Below, in pieces: positions 17,920 to 25,904 of a DNA stretch of 64,000 nucleotides. The translations under genes were made by a program, and so were the position numbers. The notes under the pieces were generated by a model. That model was not told the DNA's origin. It ran no database searches and saw nothing but the letters and a program-made list of their open reading frames with translations. Within the stretch, counting starts at the first letter, position 1; every line of letters starts with the position of its first letter. This stretch comes from Spirillospora albida (lineage in GTDB: Bacteria > Actinomycetota > Actinomycetes > Streptosporangiales > Streptosporangiaceae), in assembly GCF_000718255.1 (NCBI RefSeq), contig NZ_JOFJ01000012.1, forward strand, positions 186,001 to 250,000, in the 5' to 3' direction.

Positions 17920-18720
17920 ATGTCGCATCAGCCCGAAGTGCCCCAGGGCATCGATCCGGACACCCCGAACGTCGCGCGCATGTACGACTACGTGCTCGGC
18001 GGAAAGGACAATTTCGCCGCCGACCGGGAGCTCGCCCAGCACCTCATCGCGTCCATCCCGGACGGCGTCGAGGCCCTGCGCGCCAACCGCCGCTTCCTCG
18101 GCCGCGCCGTCTCCCACGTCGCCGAACAGGGCATCGACCAGTTCATCGACCTCGGCGCCGGGCTCCCCAACCAGGGCAACGTCCACGAGATCGCCCAGCG
18201 CCACCACCCGGACGCGCGCGTCGTCTACGTCGACATCGACCCCGTGGTCATCGTGCACGCCCGCGCCCTGCTGGCCTCCGACCAGCGGACCGCCGCCGTC
18301 CAGGCCGACATGCGCGACCCCGGGACCGTGCTCGCCTCCGACGCCGTCGCCCGCCTCATCGACTTCGACCGTCCGGTCGGCGTCATCTTCAACGCCATGC
18401 TGCACTTCATCACCGACGCCGAGGACCCCGCCGGCATCGTCGCCGCCTTCACCGACCGGATGGCTCCCGGCAGCCACCTCGTCCTGTCCCACAGCACCCT
18501 GGACGACCGGCCCGCCGACCAGGTCCAGATCATCGAGGCCGCCTACCGCAACGCCTCGGCGCCCATGGTCTTCCGCGACCACGACCGCGTCCTGCGCCTC
18601 TTCAACGGGCTCGAGCTCGTCGATCCCGGCCTGGTCAAGGTCAACCGGTGGCATCCGGACGCCGAGGAGGCCGCCGCGAGCGGCGGCGCCTGGGTCTACG
18701 GCGGAGTCGCCGTCAAATAG
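17920..18720 (+). CDS. SAM-dependent methyltransferase-like protein, DUF574 family
   Basis: A 266-residue member of PF04672 (S-adenosyl methyltransferase, DUF574). Family signature at the start: ARMYDYVLGGKDNFAADRELA. A Rossmann core follows: FIDLGAGLPNQGNVHEIAQ (SAM loop), VVYVDIDPVVIVHARALL (acidic loop), VGVIFNAMLHFI and PGSHLVLSHST. The fold binds SAM, but the acceptor is not known for the family, which is greatly expanded in actinomycetes. ATG 17920 follows GAGGA by 7 nt; ATG 17908 lies four codons upstream. It is divergent from the molybdenum hydroxylase operon. It is one of three paralogs here (others at 33365 and 55122). Confidence 0.9.
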   Translation: MSHQPEVPQGIDPDTPNVARMYDYVLGGKDNFAADRELAQHLIASIPDGVEALRANRRFLGRAVSHVAEQGIDQFIDLGAGLPNQGNVHEIAQRHHPDARVVYVDIDPVVIVHARALLASDQRTAAVQADMRDPGTVLASDAVARLIDFDRPVGVIFNAMLHFITDAEDPAGIVAAFTDRMAPGSHLVLSHSTLDDRPADQVQIIEAAYRNASAPMVFRDHDRVLRLFNGLELVDPGLVKVNRWHPDAEEAAASGGAWVYGGVAVK

Positions 18721-18759
18721 GCCGCCCCGCACCGGACGCGTCGCCCCGGACGGCCCGGC

Positions 18760-20340
18760 TCAGTCGTAGGACGCGATGCCGCGGGCATGCGTGCCGAGCA
18801 CGTGCGCCAGCAGCGCCGACGGCCGGGTGCCGTCGCCGCCGTCCGGGAGCACCTCCGGGGTGAGCGTCCACTCGATGCCCACCCACCCGTCGCCGACCGA
18901 GCCCTCGCCGGACGGCAGGCTGTTGCAGGACTGCCGGACGCGCACCGCGAGCACGGACTCGGGAGCCCGGGTGTCCGTCTCGACCAGCAGCACCGGGACG
19001 CCGACGCGCGGCCCGTCCTCCACCAGGCGCAGCAACTGGTGCGCCTGCTCGCCCTCCAGCGCGGCGCCCGCGTCCATGATCACCACGAGCCGCACCGGGG
19101 GGCCGCCGCCGGGCACCGCCGCGTCGTCCCCGCCGCCGATCCGGCGCAGGTCGACCAGGTCGAGCAGCCGCCGCAGCCGCTCCGCCGCGGCCGGCCCGGT
19201 GGCCACGCCGCCGCCCAGCAGCCCGCCCGACGGATCGAGCGCGTTCAGCCGGCCGGCGCCCGACAGGCCCGCCGCGTCGATCACGTCCAGCCCGGCGAGG
19301 CCCGGCGGGACCGCCGCCATGAACCGGGTCACCAGCGACCAGGCGTAGGCGGCCGCGTCGCCGGGCAGCGGGCCGCGCGAGATCCACATCCCGCCCCGCC
19401 ACGGCATCCGCAGGACGAGCGGCACCCGCAGATCGGGCATCTCCGCCGTGGACAGCCAACCCAGCAATACGCCCTCGGCCACGTCCGTGCGCGGCCGCCA
19501 CGTCAGCCAGGCCGGCGCGTCGAACGGCGCCGCCTCCACCCCGACGTGCGGCTCCACCCGGGCCAGCTCCTCGCGCAGCTGCGCGGCGTCCGCCCTCAGC
19601 CGCTGGTCGGCCGCCGCCATCAGCTGGTCGAACCGGCCGCGCGGCGCCCGGCCGCCGACCTCGTCGTTGCGGACGTTGAGGGCGTGCTCGGTGGACGACC
19701 GGAACGCGGCCAGCGACCGGCTCGCGTCCTCCCAGACCAGCCAGCACCGTTCGAGGTAGCCGACCTCCGATGAGGACGGCGGCGGCGCGCCCCGCGCAGC
19801 CGCCTGGCCCGCACCCGGACCGGGCGGCGGCGGCGGGGCGGCCTCCTCCCCGGGGTCGTCCACGTCGACGCCGTGGGCCTCCAGCAGTTCGGCGAGCCCG
19901 CCCGCGTACCCCTGCCCGACGGCGCGCACCTTCCACGATCCGGCCCGCCGGTAGACCTCCAGCCCGATGATCGCCCGCTCCTCGCCCAGCCCCGCCGCAG
20001 TGAACGACGCCACCGGATCACTCCCGGCGCTGAGCCGGATCCGCGGCGGCGGGACCGTCCCGAACCCGGCGCTCCCGGTCAGGCTGACCGCGATGAGCAC
20101 CGCCTGGACGTCCGGCGGGACGGCGTCCACATCGAGGTCGACGCGCTGGCCGCCGCCGTCGCTCCAGCGCACGCCGGGCGCCTCCGGGGCGTTGAAGAAC
20201 ACCAGGTCGGCGTCGGAGCGCACGCGGAGGTCGGCGCCCACCAGCAGGGCGCTGACGTCCACGGGCGCCGCGCACGCCACGGTGGCGGTCACCCGCCGGG
20301 CGGGCAGCGCGGCGTTGGCGCCGGGCGAGAGCTCGGGCAT
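18760..20340 (-). CDS. TerD-family protein with long C-terminal extension
   Basis: A 526-residue protein. Residues ~1-165 form a TerD-type beta-sandwich (LLVGADLRVRSDADLVFFNAP, VDLDVDAVPPDVQAVLIAVSL, EERAIIGLEVYRRAGSWKVRAVGQGYAGGLAELLEAHGVDV). TerD domains bind calcium and belong to tellurium-resistance/stress loci. A Pro/Gly-rich linker (~175-195) leads to an unclassified ~330-residue region with a helical middle (YLERCWLVWEDASRSLAAFRSSTEHALNVRNDEVGGR) and an alpha/beta end (LVVIMDAGAALEGEQAHQLLRLVEDGPRVGVPVLLVETD). That end looks like a nucleotide-binding or von-Willebrand-like sandwich but lacks a Walker A motif or clear MIDAS. It starts 5 bp after the stop of the small TerD gene, so the two form an operon. 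Confidence 0.8.
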   Translation of the reverse strand: MPELSPGANAALPARRVTATVACAAPVDVSALLVGADLRVRSDADLVFFNAPEAPGVRWSDGGGQRVDLDVDAVPPDVQAVLIAVSLTGSAGFGTVPPPRIRLSAGSDPVASFTAAGLGEERAIIGLEVYRRAGSWKVRAVGQGYAGGLAELLEAHGVDVDDPGEEAAPPPPPGPGAGQAAARGAPPPSSSEVGYLERCWLVWEDASRSLAAFRSSTEHALNVRNDEVGGRAPRGRFDQLMAAADQRLRADAAQLREELARVEPHVGVEAAPFDAPAWLTWRPRTDVAEGVLLGWLSTAEMPDLRVPLVLRMPWRGGMWISRGPLPGDAAAYAWSLVTRFMAAVPPGLAGLDVIDAAGLSGAGRLNALDPSGGLLGGGVATGPAAAERLRRLLDLVDLRRIGGGDDAAVPGGGPPVRLVVIMDAGAALEGEQAHQLLRLVEDGPRVGVPVLLVETDTRAPESVLAVRVRQSCNSLPSGEGSVGDGWVGIEWTLTPEVLPDGGDGTRPSALLAHVLGTHARGIASYD

Positions 20341-20345
20341 CGCCG

Positions 20346-20915
20346 TCAGGCCAGGCCGGCGATCGTCGGGAGCATGTCCTCGAACGTCCGGCCGTGGCAC
20401 GGCTCGCCGATCGCGTTCATCTTCCAGACCTCGCCGTGCCGGTAGAGCCGCGCCATCACCATGGCGGTGTGGCCGCCCCCGCCGGTCAGCGTGTACCGGG
20501 CCAGCTCACCGCCGCCCATCTCGTCGACCAGCCGGCAGAAGGCGTTGTCGACCTCGTCGAACGTCTGCCCGTTGAACGAGCTGACGGTGAACACCAGCGA
20601 GCTGATGTGGACGGGCAGCCGCCCCAGGTCGACGATCACCGACTCGTCGTCGCCGTCGCCCGCGCCGGTCAGGTTGTCCCCGGTGTGCCGGACCGACCCG
20701 TCGTCGCTCACCAGCTTGCCGAAGTACACCACGTCGGCGAGGCGCCCGTCGGCGAAGAGCACGCAGGACGCGTCGAGGTCGATGTCGCGCTCGCGGGAGC
20801 CGAAGAAGCCCTTCTTCTTCACCGCGTCCCAGCCCAGCCCCATCCGGACCATGCGCAGCGCGCCGCCGGGCTTCTCCAGCGAGATCCGCTGGCCCTTCAC
20901 CATCGAGACGGTCAC
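20346..20915 (-). CDS. TerD-family stress/tellurium-resistance protein
   Basis: A 189-residue stand-alone TerD protein of standard length. It starts VTVSMVKGQRISLEKPG, and the Ca-binding TerD features are present: GLGWDAVKKKG, DIDLDASCVLF, GAGDGDDESVIVDLGRLP and ISSLVFTVSSFNGQTFDEVDNAFCRLVD. GTG at 20915 follows GAGGAGG by 7 nt, while the upstream ATG (21038) lies in unrelated sequence. First gene of the TerD pair, 5 bp before the long TerD-like gene. These genes are widespread in actinomycetes and act in stress signalling or tellurite tolerance. Confidence 0.93.
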   Translation of the reverse strand: MTVSMVKGQRISLEKPGGALRMVRMGLGWDAVKKKGFFGSRERDIDLDASCVLFADGRLADVVYFGKLVSDDGSVRHTGDNLTGAGDGDDESVIVDLGRLPVHISSLVFTVSSFNGQTFDEVDNAFCRLVDEMGGGELARYTLTGGGGHTAMVMARLYRHGEVWKMNAIGEPCHGRTFEDMLPTIAGLA

Positions 20916-21059
20916 AGCCGTCGCCTCCTCGTGTCCCCTGGGCCGCGCTCCCCGAGAGCGCCGGCCGAAAGCATCCTTATCACCAGAAGGCGAACAAGGT
21001 GCAGGGAAAGCCTGGCAGCCCGCCCACCTCCTTGTCACCCCGCATCCGCCGCGCGCCGC

Positions 21060-21992
21060 CTACAGGACCGCCCTGTGCACGATGCCGGCGAGGTTGTAGC
21101 CGAGGACGCCCGCCGTGTCGCTCAGCCCGGGAGTGCTCAGGATCGCGTTGACCTCGCCCTCCGCGAGGCTCCCGTACCAGCGCGTGTCCTCCCTCGGCTT
21201 CGCGTCGTCCCAGTAGGCCCGCGCGTGCTTCACGAACGCCTCCGCCTCCGCCCGCGCCGCCCCGTCGAGCCGCTCGATGAACGCGTCGAGCTGCCCCCTG
21301 CCGAGGTAGGGGACGAACGAGCTCCAGTTCCCGCCGGTGTCGTGCAGCCCGGTCGTGTCGGGCGCGTCCTCCAGCGGCAGGTGCAGGAACGCGGCGAGGC
21401 GCTCCAGCGAGCACCCGGGGTCCGCCATGTGGTCCTCGTAGCGCAGCACCATGTGCGGGAGCCCGTACGTGTTGAGGGTGCGGAGGGCGTCGACATAGGT
21501 GTCCCGCCAGATGCCGGCCGCCAGCCACAGCGGTTCGCCCGTCCGGTTCCGGTGGCTGATCGCGAAGGCGACGGGGTTCCGCACGGTGACGATGGCGCTC
21601 ATCCGCGTCCGGTCCGCCGCACGCGCGTCCCGCTGCTCGACGGCGCGCCGCAGCCACGCGACGTACTTGCTCCCGTCGATGATCACCCGGACGCCCAGCG
21701 ACCGCGCCAGATCCCGGTGCATGCCGAGCACGTCGTCGTACGACACCCGTTCCCGGAGCGCCGGTGTGAAGTGCCCGCACGGCCGGTCGAGCAGGGAGCA
21801 GGGGCCGCATTCCCGCCCGGACGTCGGATGGCTGAACCCGGGCAGCTGCGTGAAGTTGTTCAGCTCCCCGACGTAGTGGGCGTCCTCGATGCGCGTGGTC
21901 ATATCGCGCCCGATGAGCGTCGATCCGGAGAACAGGGTGCCGACAAGGAAGACCGACCTCACGGCCGGATCCCGTGCCTCGGGAAGTGCCAT
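21060..21992 (-). CDS. Sulfotransferase family protein
   Basis: A 310-residue cytosolic protein with the PAPS-binding loop SVFLVGTLFSGSTLIGRD (5'-phosphosulfate loop) near residue 15 and a 3'-phosphate site candidate in VTVRNPVAFAISHRNR (~155). VLRYEDHMADPGCSLERLAAFLHLPLED is typical of the family's C-terminal half. It probably sulfates a small molecule or glycan. A Cys-containing insertion (SGRECGPCSLLDRPCGHF) at ~63-80 with four Cys could bind a metal; this is uncommon in sulfotransferases, although several actinobacterial relatives have it. ATG 21992 is placed 9 nt after GGGAGA; 22001 is too close to it. Confidence 0.85.
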   Translation of the reverse strand: MALPEARDPAVRSVFLVGTLFSGSTLIGRDMTTRIEDAHYVGELNNFTQLPGFSHPTSGRECGPCSLLDRPCGHFTPALRERVSYDDVLGMHRDLARSLGVRVIIDGSKYVAWLRRAVEQRDARAADRTRMSAIVTVRNPVAFAISHRNRTGEPLWLAAGIWRDTYVDALRTLNTYGLPHMVLRYEDHMADPGCSLERLAAFLHLPLEDAPDTTGLHDTGGNWSSFVPYLGRGQLDAFIERLDGAARAEAEAFVKHARAYWDDAKPREDTRWYGSLAEGEVNAILSTPGLSDTAGVLGYNLAGIVHRAVL

Positions 21993-22038
21993 GCCCGCCA
22001 TTCTCCCGCCCACCGCCGAGCGCCGGAGCCGAGTGCAC

Positions 22039-22608
22039 CTAGCGGAGGGCGCGGGTGACCGCCTCGCGGGCGGTGGCGCGGAGGGCGGACGGGTCGTCCA
22101 GGTCGAAGCCGACCACCAGGCCGTCCCGCAGGAGCATGAGGATGCCGGCGGTGCGGTCGGCGTCGGGGTGGCCGTCGGCGACCAGGAGGTCGTGGAAGAG
22201 GCCGCGCATCCAGCGGCGGTGGTCGTCGATGGCCTGCCTGACGGGGTGCGCGGGGTCGGGGTACTCCGCCGCCGTGTTGACGAAGGGGCAGCCCCGGTAG
22301 GCGGGGCTGCCGCCGACCTCGCACATGTACGCGAAGAGGGCGTGCAGTGTGTCGCGGGGAGGCGCGGCGGGGAGCCCGGCGGTGAGGGTCCGCTGGCGCA
22401 GGCTCTCCTCGGTCACGTAGTGCCGGACGAGGTCGTCCTTGCCCGGGAAGTGGTTGTAGAAGGTCGCCTTGGCGACGCCGGCCTCGGCGATGATGCGGTC
22501 GATGCCGACCGAGTGGACGCCCTCGGCGTAGAAGAGCCGGGTGGCGGTGTCGAGGATGCGGGCGCGCGCCGGCTTCTCGCGGCGGCGCTCCGTCGTCTGC
22601 GCGGGCAC
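22039..22608 (-). CDS. TetR-family repressor, probable regulator of ohr
   Basis: A 189-residue regulator. The N-terminal TetR helix-turn-helix spans ~15-60 (ARILDTATRLFYAEGVHSVGIDRIIAEAGVAKATFYNHFPGKDDLV). The C-terminal ligand domain carries two cysteines, MCEVGG and YRGCPFVNTAAEY, that could sense oxidants. It is divergent from ohr across a 78-bp space that holds two palindromes, so it most likely represses both genes. Most ohr genes are controlled by MarR-type OhrR; a TetR repressor in that place is less usual. Confidence 0.9.
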   Translation of the reverse strand: MPAQTTERRREKPARARILDTATRLFYAEGVHSVGIDRIIAEAGVAKATFYNHFPGKDDLVRHYVTEESLRQRTLTAGLPAAPPRDTLHALFAYMCEVGGSPAYRGCPFVNTAAEYPDPAHPVRQAIDDHRRWMRGLFHDLLVADGHPDADRTAGILMLLRDGLVVGFDLDDPSALRATAREAVTRALR

Positions 22609-22611
22609 GCC

Positions 22612-22641
22612 TTGACGTTACCAGACAGATCTGTCTATTAT
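22612..22641 (+). promoter_or_regulatory. Predicted ohr promoter
   Basis: TTGACG at 22612-22617 and TATTAT at 22636-22641 are separated by 18 bp, a good sigma70-like pair pointing into ohr. The space between them is filled by the palindrome at 22623-22636, so a bound repressor would block RNA polymerase. Confidence 0.6.
22623..22636. promoter_or_regulatory. TetR operator, site 1
   Basis: AGACAGATCTGTCT is a perfect 14-bp palindrome lying between the -35 and -10 elements of ohr. Its centre is 33 bp (three helical turns) from that of site 2, so two dimers would bind the same DNA face. Confidence 0.75.
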
Positions 22642-22655
22642 CGGCCTGAACAGAC

Positions 22656-22669
22656 AGACAGGTCTGTCT
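22656..22669. promoter_or_regulatory. TetR operator, site 2
   Basis: AGACAGGTCTGTCT repeats the arms AGACAG...CTGTCT of site 1 with a changed centre (GT for AT). It lies downstream of the predicted ohr -10 element and just upstream of the ohr start. Confidence 0.7.
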
Positions 22670-22686
22670 ATACGAAGGGTCGTGCC

Positions 22687-23097
22687 ATGAGCCTCTACAC
22701 CGCCATCGCCACCGCCGCCGGACGCGACGGGCGCGCCGTCTCCTCCGACGGGCAGCTCGACGTCGCCCTGGGCCTCCAGAAGGAGCTCGGCGGGAACGGC
22801 GTCGGCACCAACCCCGAGCAGCTGTTCGCCGCCGGGTACGCAGCCTGCTTCGCCAGCGCCCTGCGGCTCGTCGCGCGCCAGCAGAAGGTGGACGTCTCGG
22901 ACGCGTCGGTCACCGCCGAGGTCGGGCTCGACGCCAACGGCGCGGGCGGCTTCCAGCTCGACGTGACCCTGCGGGTTGAACTGCCCGACACCATCGGCGC
23001 GGAGGCGGGGCGCGCGCTGCTCGAGGCCACCCACCAGGTGTGCCCCTACTCCAACGCCACCCGCGGCAACATCCCCGTCAACCTCGTCATCGAGTAG
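22687..23097 (+). CDS. ohr: Organic hydroperoxide resistance protein (Ohr/OsmC)
   Basis: A 136-residue thiol peroxidase of the Ohr subfamily, reducing organic hydroperoxides. The redox-active pair is Cys54 (YAACFASAL) and Cys119 (HQVCPYSNATRGN); the QLFAAGYAACF and CPYSNATRGNI motifs separate Ohr from the broader OsmC family. Length is typical. It starts at ATG 22687 just after the second operator and is divergent from the TetR gene. Confidence 0.95.
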   Translation: MSLYTAIATAAGRDGRAVSSDGQLDVALGLQKELGGNGVGTNPEQLFAAGYAACFASALRLVARQQKVDVSDASVTAEVGLDANGAGGFQLDVTLRVELPDTIGAEAGRALLEATHQVCPYSNATRGNIPVNLVIE

Positions 23098-23117
23098 GCC
23101 GCCCGGCACCGGCGGCC
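23097..23117 (+). terminator. Inverted repeat after ohr
   Basis: GGCCGCC, a 7-nt loop and GGCGGCC form a perfect 7-bp stem that begins at the last base of the ohr stop codon. It has no T tract, in keeping with other stems in this genome, and probably ends the ohr transcript. Confidence 0.45.
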
Positions 23118-23282
23118 CCCGGCAGGGGCATCGATCCGGCCCGCGCGGGTATCGCCAGCCTCAGGCCAGGGCTCGTTCGCCCGCATGCCGTACCGGCCGT
23201 TCCCGCACCCCCCGACGCGAGCGGCCGGCCTGCGCGCCGGACGTCGCGCAGACGCCGGGAACGGAACGCAAGGGGGATGCAC

Positions 23283-24674
23283 ATGACCGCCACCGCACCG
23301 TACGACGAGCTGGCCGCCGCCCTCCGCGGCGACCTGATCCGTCCGGGGGACGCCGGGTACGACGAGGCGCGCGCCGTCTACAACGGCATGATCGACAAAC
23401 GGCCGGCGGCCGTCGCCCGCTGCCGGGACACCGCCGACGTCGTGTCCTGCGTGCGGTTCGGCCGCGCGCACGGCGTCGAGCTCGCCGTCCGGGGCGGCGG
23501 CCACAACGCGGCCGGGCTCGGGGTGTGGGACGGCGCCCTGGTCGTCGACCTGTCGCCGATGCGCGGTACCACCGTCGACCCCGAGGCGCGGACCGTCCGA
23601 GCGGACGGCGGCTGCACCTGGGGGGACGTCGACCACGCGACCGTCGCGTTCGGCATGGCGACGCCGTCGGGGTTCCTCGCGTCCACCGGCGTCGGCGGGC
23701 TGACGCTCGGCGGCGGCATCGGCTACCTGTCGCGGCGGTTCGGCCTCACCGTCGACAACCTCCTCGCCGCGGACGTGGTCCTCGCGGACGGCTCGTTCGT
23801 GAAGGCGAGCGCCGAGTCGCACCCCGACCTGTTCTGGGCGCTGCGCGGCGGCGGCGGGAACTTCGGCGTCGTCACGTCCTTCACGTTCCGCTGCCACGAC
23901 ATCGGAGAGGGCGGAACGATCATCGGCGGCCCGGTCCTGTACGACATCGCGGACGCGGGCGACGTCATGCGCTGGTACCGGGACCTGCTGCCGACCCTGC
24001 CGGAGGAGCTGAGCGGCTGGATCGGGCTGCTGACCGTCCCGCCCGCGGCGCCGTTCCCTGAGGCGCTCTGGGGACGGAAGGCGTGCGGCATCGTCTGGTG
24101 CTACACCGGGCGGCACGCCCGCGCCGCCGAGGTCCTCGCACCGGTCCGGGCGTACGGCGGCCCGCTGCTGGACGGCCTGCACGGCATGCCGTTCACCGTT
24201 CTGCAGAGCGCCTTCGACGCCCTCTACCCGGCCGGGCTCCAGTGGTACTGGCGGGCGGACGTCTTCCACGAGATCTCCGACGCCGCCATCGATGTCCACC
24301 GCGAGCACGGCGAGCGGCTGCCCACCGGCCACTCCACCATGCACCTCTACCCGATCGACGGTGCCGCCGCGCGCGTGCCGTCCGACGCGACCGCGTTCGC
24401 GTACCGGGACGGCGGCTGGGCGGGCGTCATCGTGGGCGTCGACCCCGACCCCGCCAACGCGGGCCTGATCTCGCAGTGGGCCAAGGACTACTGGGAGGCC
24501 CTGCACCCCATGTCGGCGGGCGGCGCCTACGTCAACTTCCTGATGGACGAGGGGCAGGACAGGGTGAAGGCCGCCTACCGGGGCAACTACGACCGGCTCG
24601 CGCAGATCAAGAGGCGCTACGACCCGGAGAACGTCTTCCACGTCAACCAGAACATCGCACCCGCCGGCGGCTGA
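23283..24674 (+). CDS. FAD-linked oxidase, berberine-bridge-enzyme-like
   Basis: A 463-residue PCMH-type flavoprotein. The FAD domain has VRGGGHNAAGLGVWDG, whose His is the 8-alpha-histidyl attachment site, then TVRADGGCTWGDVDHAT, GVGGLTLGGGIGYLSRRFGL and LFWALRGGGGNFGVV. The Cys that gives bicovalent FAD in many BBE enzymes is not seen in the GVGGLTLGGG region, so only mono-covalent FAD is expected. The BBE C-terminal motif YRGNYDRLAQIKRRYDPENVFHVNQNI is present. It oxidises carbohydrates or alkaloid/polyketide-type molecules; the substrate is unknown. No signal peptide. Stands alone between ohr and the BNR protein. ATG 23283 follows AGGGGG. Confidence 0.92.
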   Translation: MTATAPYDELAAALRGDLIRPGDAGYDEARAVYNGMIDKRPAAVARCRDTADVVSCVRFGRAHGVELAVRGGGHNAAGLGVWDGALVVDLSPMRGTTVDPEARTVRADGGCTWGDVDHATVAFGMATPSGFLASTGVGGLTLGGGIGYLSRRFGLTVDNLLAADVVLADGSFVKASAESHPDLFWALRGGGGNFGVVTSFTFRCHDIGEGGTIIGGPVLYDIADAGDVMRWYRDLLPTLPEELSGWIGLLTVPPAAPFPEALWGRKACGIVWCYTGRHARAAEVLAPVRAYGGPLLDGLHGMPFTVLQSAFDALYPAGLQWYWRADVFHEISDAAIDVHREHGERLPTGHSTMHLYPIDGAAARVPSDATAFAYRDGGWAGVIVGVDPDPANAGLISQWAKDYWEALHPMSAGGAYVNFLMDEGQDRVKAAYRGNYDRLAQIKRRYDPENVFHVNQNIAPAGG

Positions 24675-24788
24675 CGATTCGCCCCGGCCGGCCATGGGAA
24701 GTACCCGATCGGCGGACGCCGATGAGTTTCGCGGGCCGGGCCGGTCCCTATCCGTGGTGAGGCATGCCGACCATCGAAGGGAGCGATC

Positions 24789-25904
24789 ATGACCGGGGTG
24801 CGGGTGCTCGTGGGCACGCGGAAGGGCGCGTTCGTCCTCACGTCCGACGGGAGGCGCGAGCGCTGGGAGGTGAGCGGGCCGCACTTCGGCGGCTGGGAGA
24901 TCTACCACATGGCGGGCTCCCCCGCCGATCCGTCGCGGCTGTACGTGTCGCAGTCCGGCGGCTGGTTCGGGCAGGTGATCCAGCGCTCGGACGACGGCGG
25001 CGCGACATGGCGCCCGATGGGCAACGAGTTCGCGTACGAGGGCGTGCCCGGCACGCACCAGTGGTACGACGGGACGCCGCGCCCCTGGGAGTTCAAGCGG
25101 GTCTGGCACCTGGAGCCCGCCGCCGACGACCCGGACGAGGTGTACGCCGGGGTCGAGGACGCGGCGCTGTTCCGGTCCGCCGACGGCGGGGCGTCCTGGC
25201 AGGAGCTGCCGGGGCTGCGCGAGCACGGGTCCGGGCCGGCGTGGGCGCCGGGCGCGGGCGGGATGTGCCTGCACACGATCGTCCGGGACCCGGTCCGGAA
25301 CGGCCGGATGTACGCGGCCATCTCGGCGGCCGGGGTGTTCCGCACCGACGACGGCGGCAAGACGTGGCTCGCGGCGAACCGGGGCCTGCGCACCGAGGGC
25401 ATCCCCGACCCGGACGCCGAGGTCGGGCACTGCGTCCACCGCATCGCGATGCACCCGTCGCGCCCCGACGTCCTGTTCATGCAGAAGCACTGGGACGTCA
25501 TGCGCAGCGACGACGCGGGCGGGACGTGGCACGAGATCAGCGGCGACCTGCCGAGCGACTTCGGGTTCCCGATCGCCGTCCACGCCCACGAGCCGGACAC
25601 GGTCTACGTCGTCCCTATCAAGAGCGACTCCGAGCACTACCCGCCGGAGGGGAGGCTGCGCGTGTACCGCAGCCGGACCGGCGGGAACGAGTGGGAGCCG
25701 CTGACCAAGGGGCTGCCGCAGAGCCACTGCTACGTCAACGTGCTGCGCGACGCGATGGCCGTGGACGACCTCGACTCGTGCGGCGTCTACTTCGGGACGA
25801 CGGGCGGCCAGGTGTACGCGTCCGCCGACGCCGGGGACACGTGGGCGCCAATCGTCCGCGACCTGCCGGCCGTCCTGTCCGTCGAAGTCCAGACACTGCC
25901 GTGA
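24789..25904 (+). CDS. BNR/Asp-box beta-propeller protein (sialidase/VPS10-like)
   Basis: A 371-residue protein made of Asp-box repeats: SDDGGATW, SADGGASW, TDDGGKTW, SDDAGGTW and SADAGDTW, each ending a propeller blade. Annotation pipelines usually call this group 'exo-alpha-sialidase', but no sialidase Arg triad or catalytic Tyr/Glu arrangement is obvious, and there is no signal peptide (MTGVRVLVGTRKGAFVL), so it is probably a cytosolic propeller. The stop codon overlaps the start of the MoaD/ThiS-like gene by 4 nt (GTGA at 25901-25904). The tight coupling implies that the two products act together. Confidence 0.87.
   Translation: MTGVRVLVGTRKGAFVLTSDGRRERWEVSGPHFGGWEIYHMAGSPADPSRLYVSQSGGWFGQVIQRSDDGGATWRPMGNEFAYEGVPGTHQWYDGTPRPWEFKRVWHLEPAADDPDEVYAGVEDAALFRSADGGASWQELPGLREHGSGPAWAPGAGGMCLHTIVRDPVRNGRMYAAISAAGVFRTDDGGKTWLAANRGLRTEGIPDPDAEVGHCVHRIAMHPSRPDVLFMQKHWDVMRSDDAGGTWHEISGDLPSDFGFPIAVHAHEPDTVYVVPIKSDSEHYPPEGRLRVYRSRTGGNEWEPLTKGLPQSHCYVNVLRDAMAVDDLDSCGVYFGTTGGQVYASADAGDTWAPIVRDLPAVLSVEVQTLP

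Noticed and set aside
23097..23282. Possible small gene between ohr and the FAD oxidase
   Set aside because: Open frames here are Arg/Pro-rich extensions of the neighbouring genes and have no ribosome-binding site.
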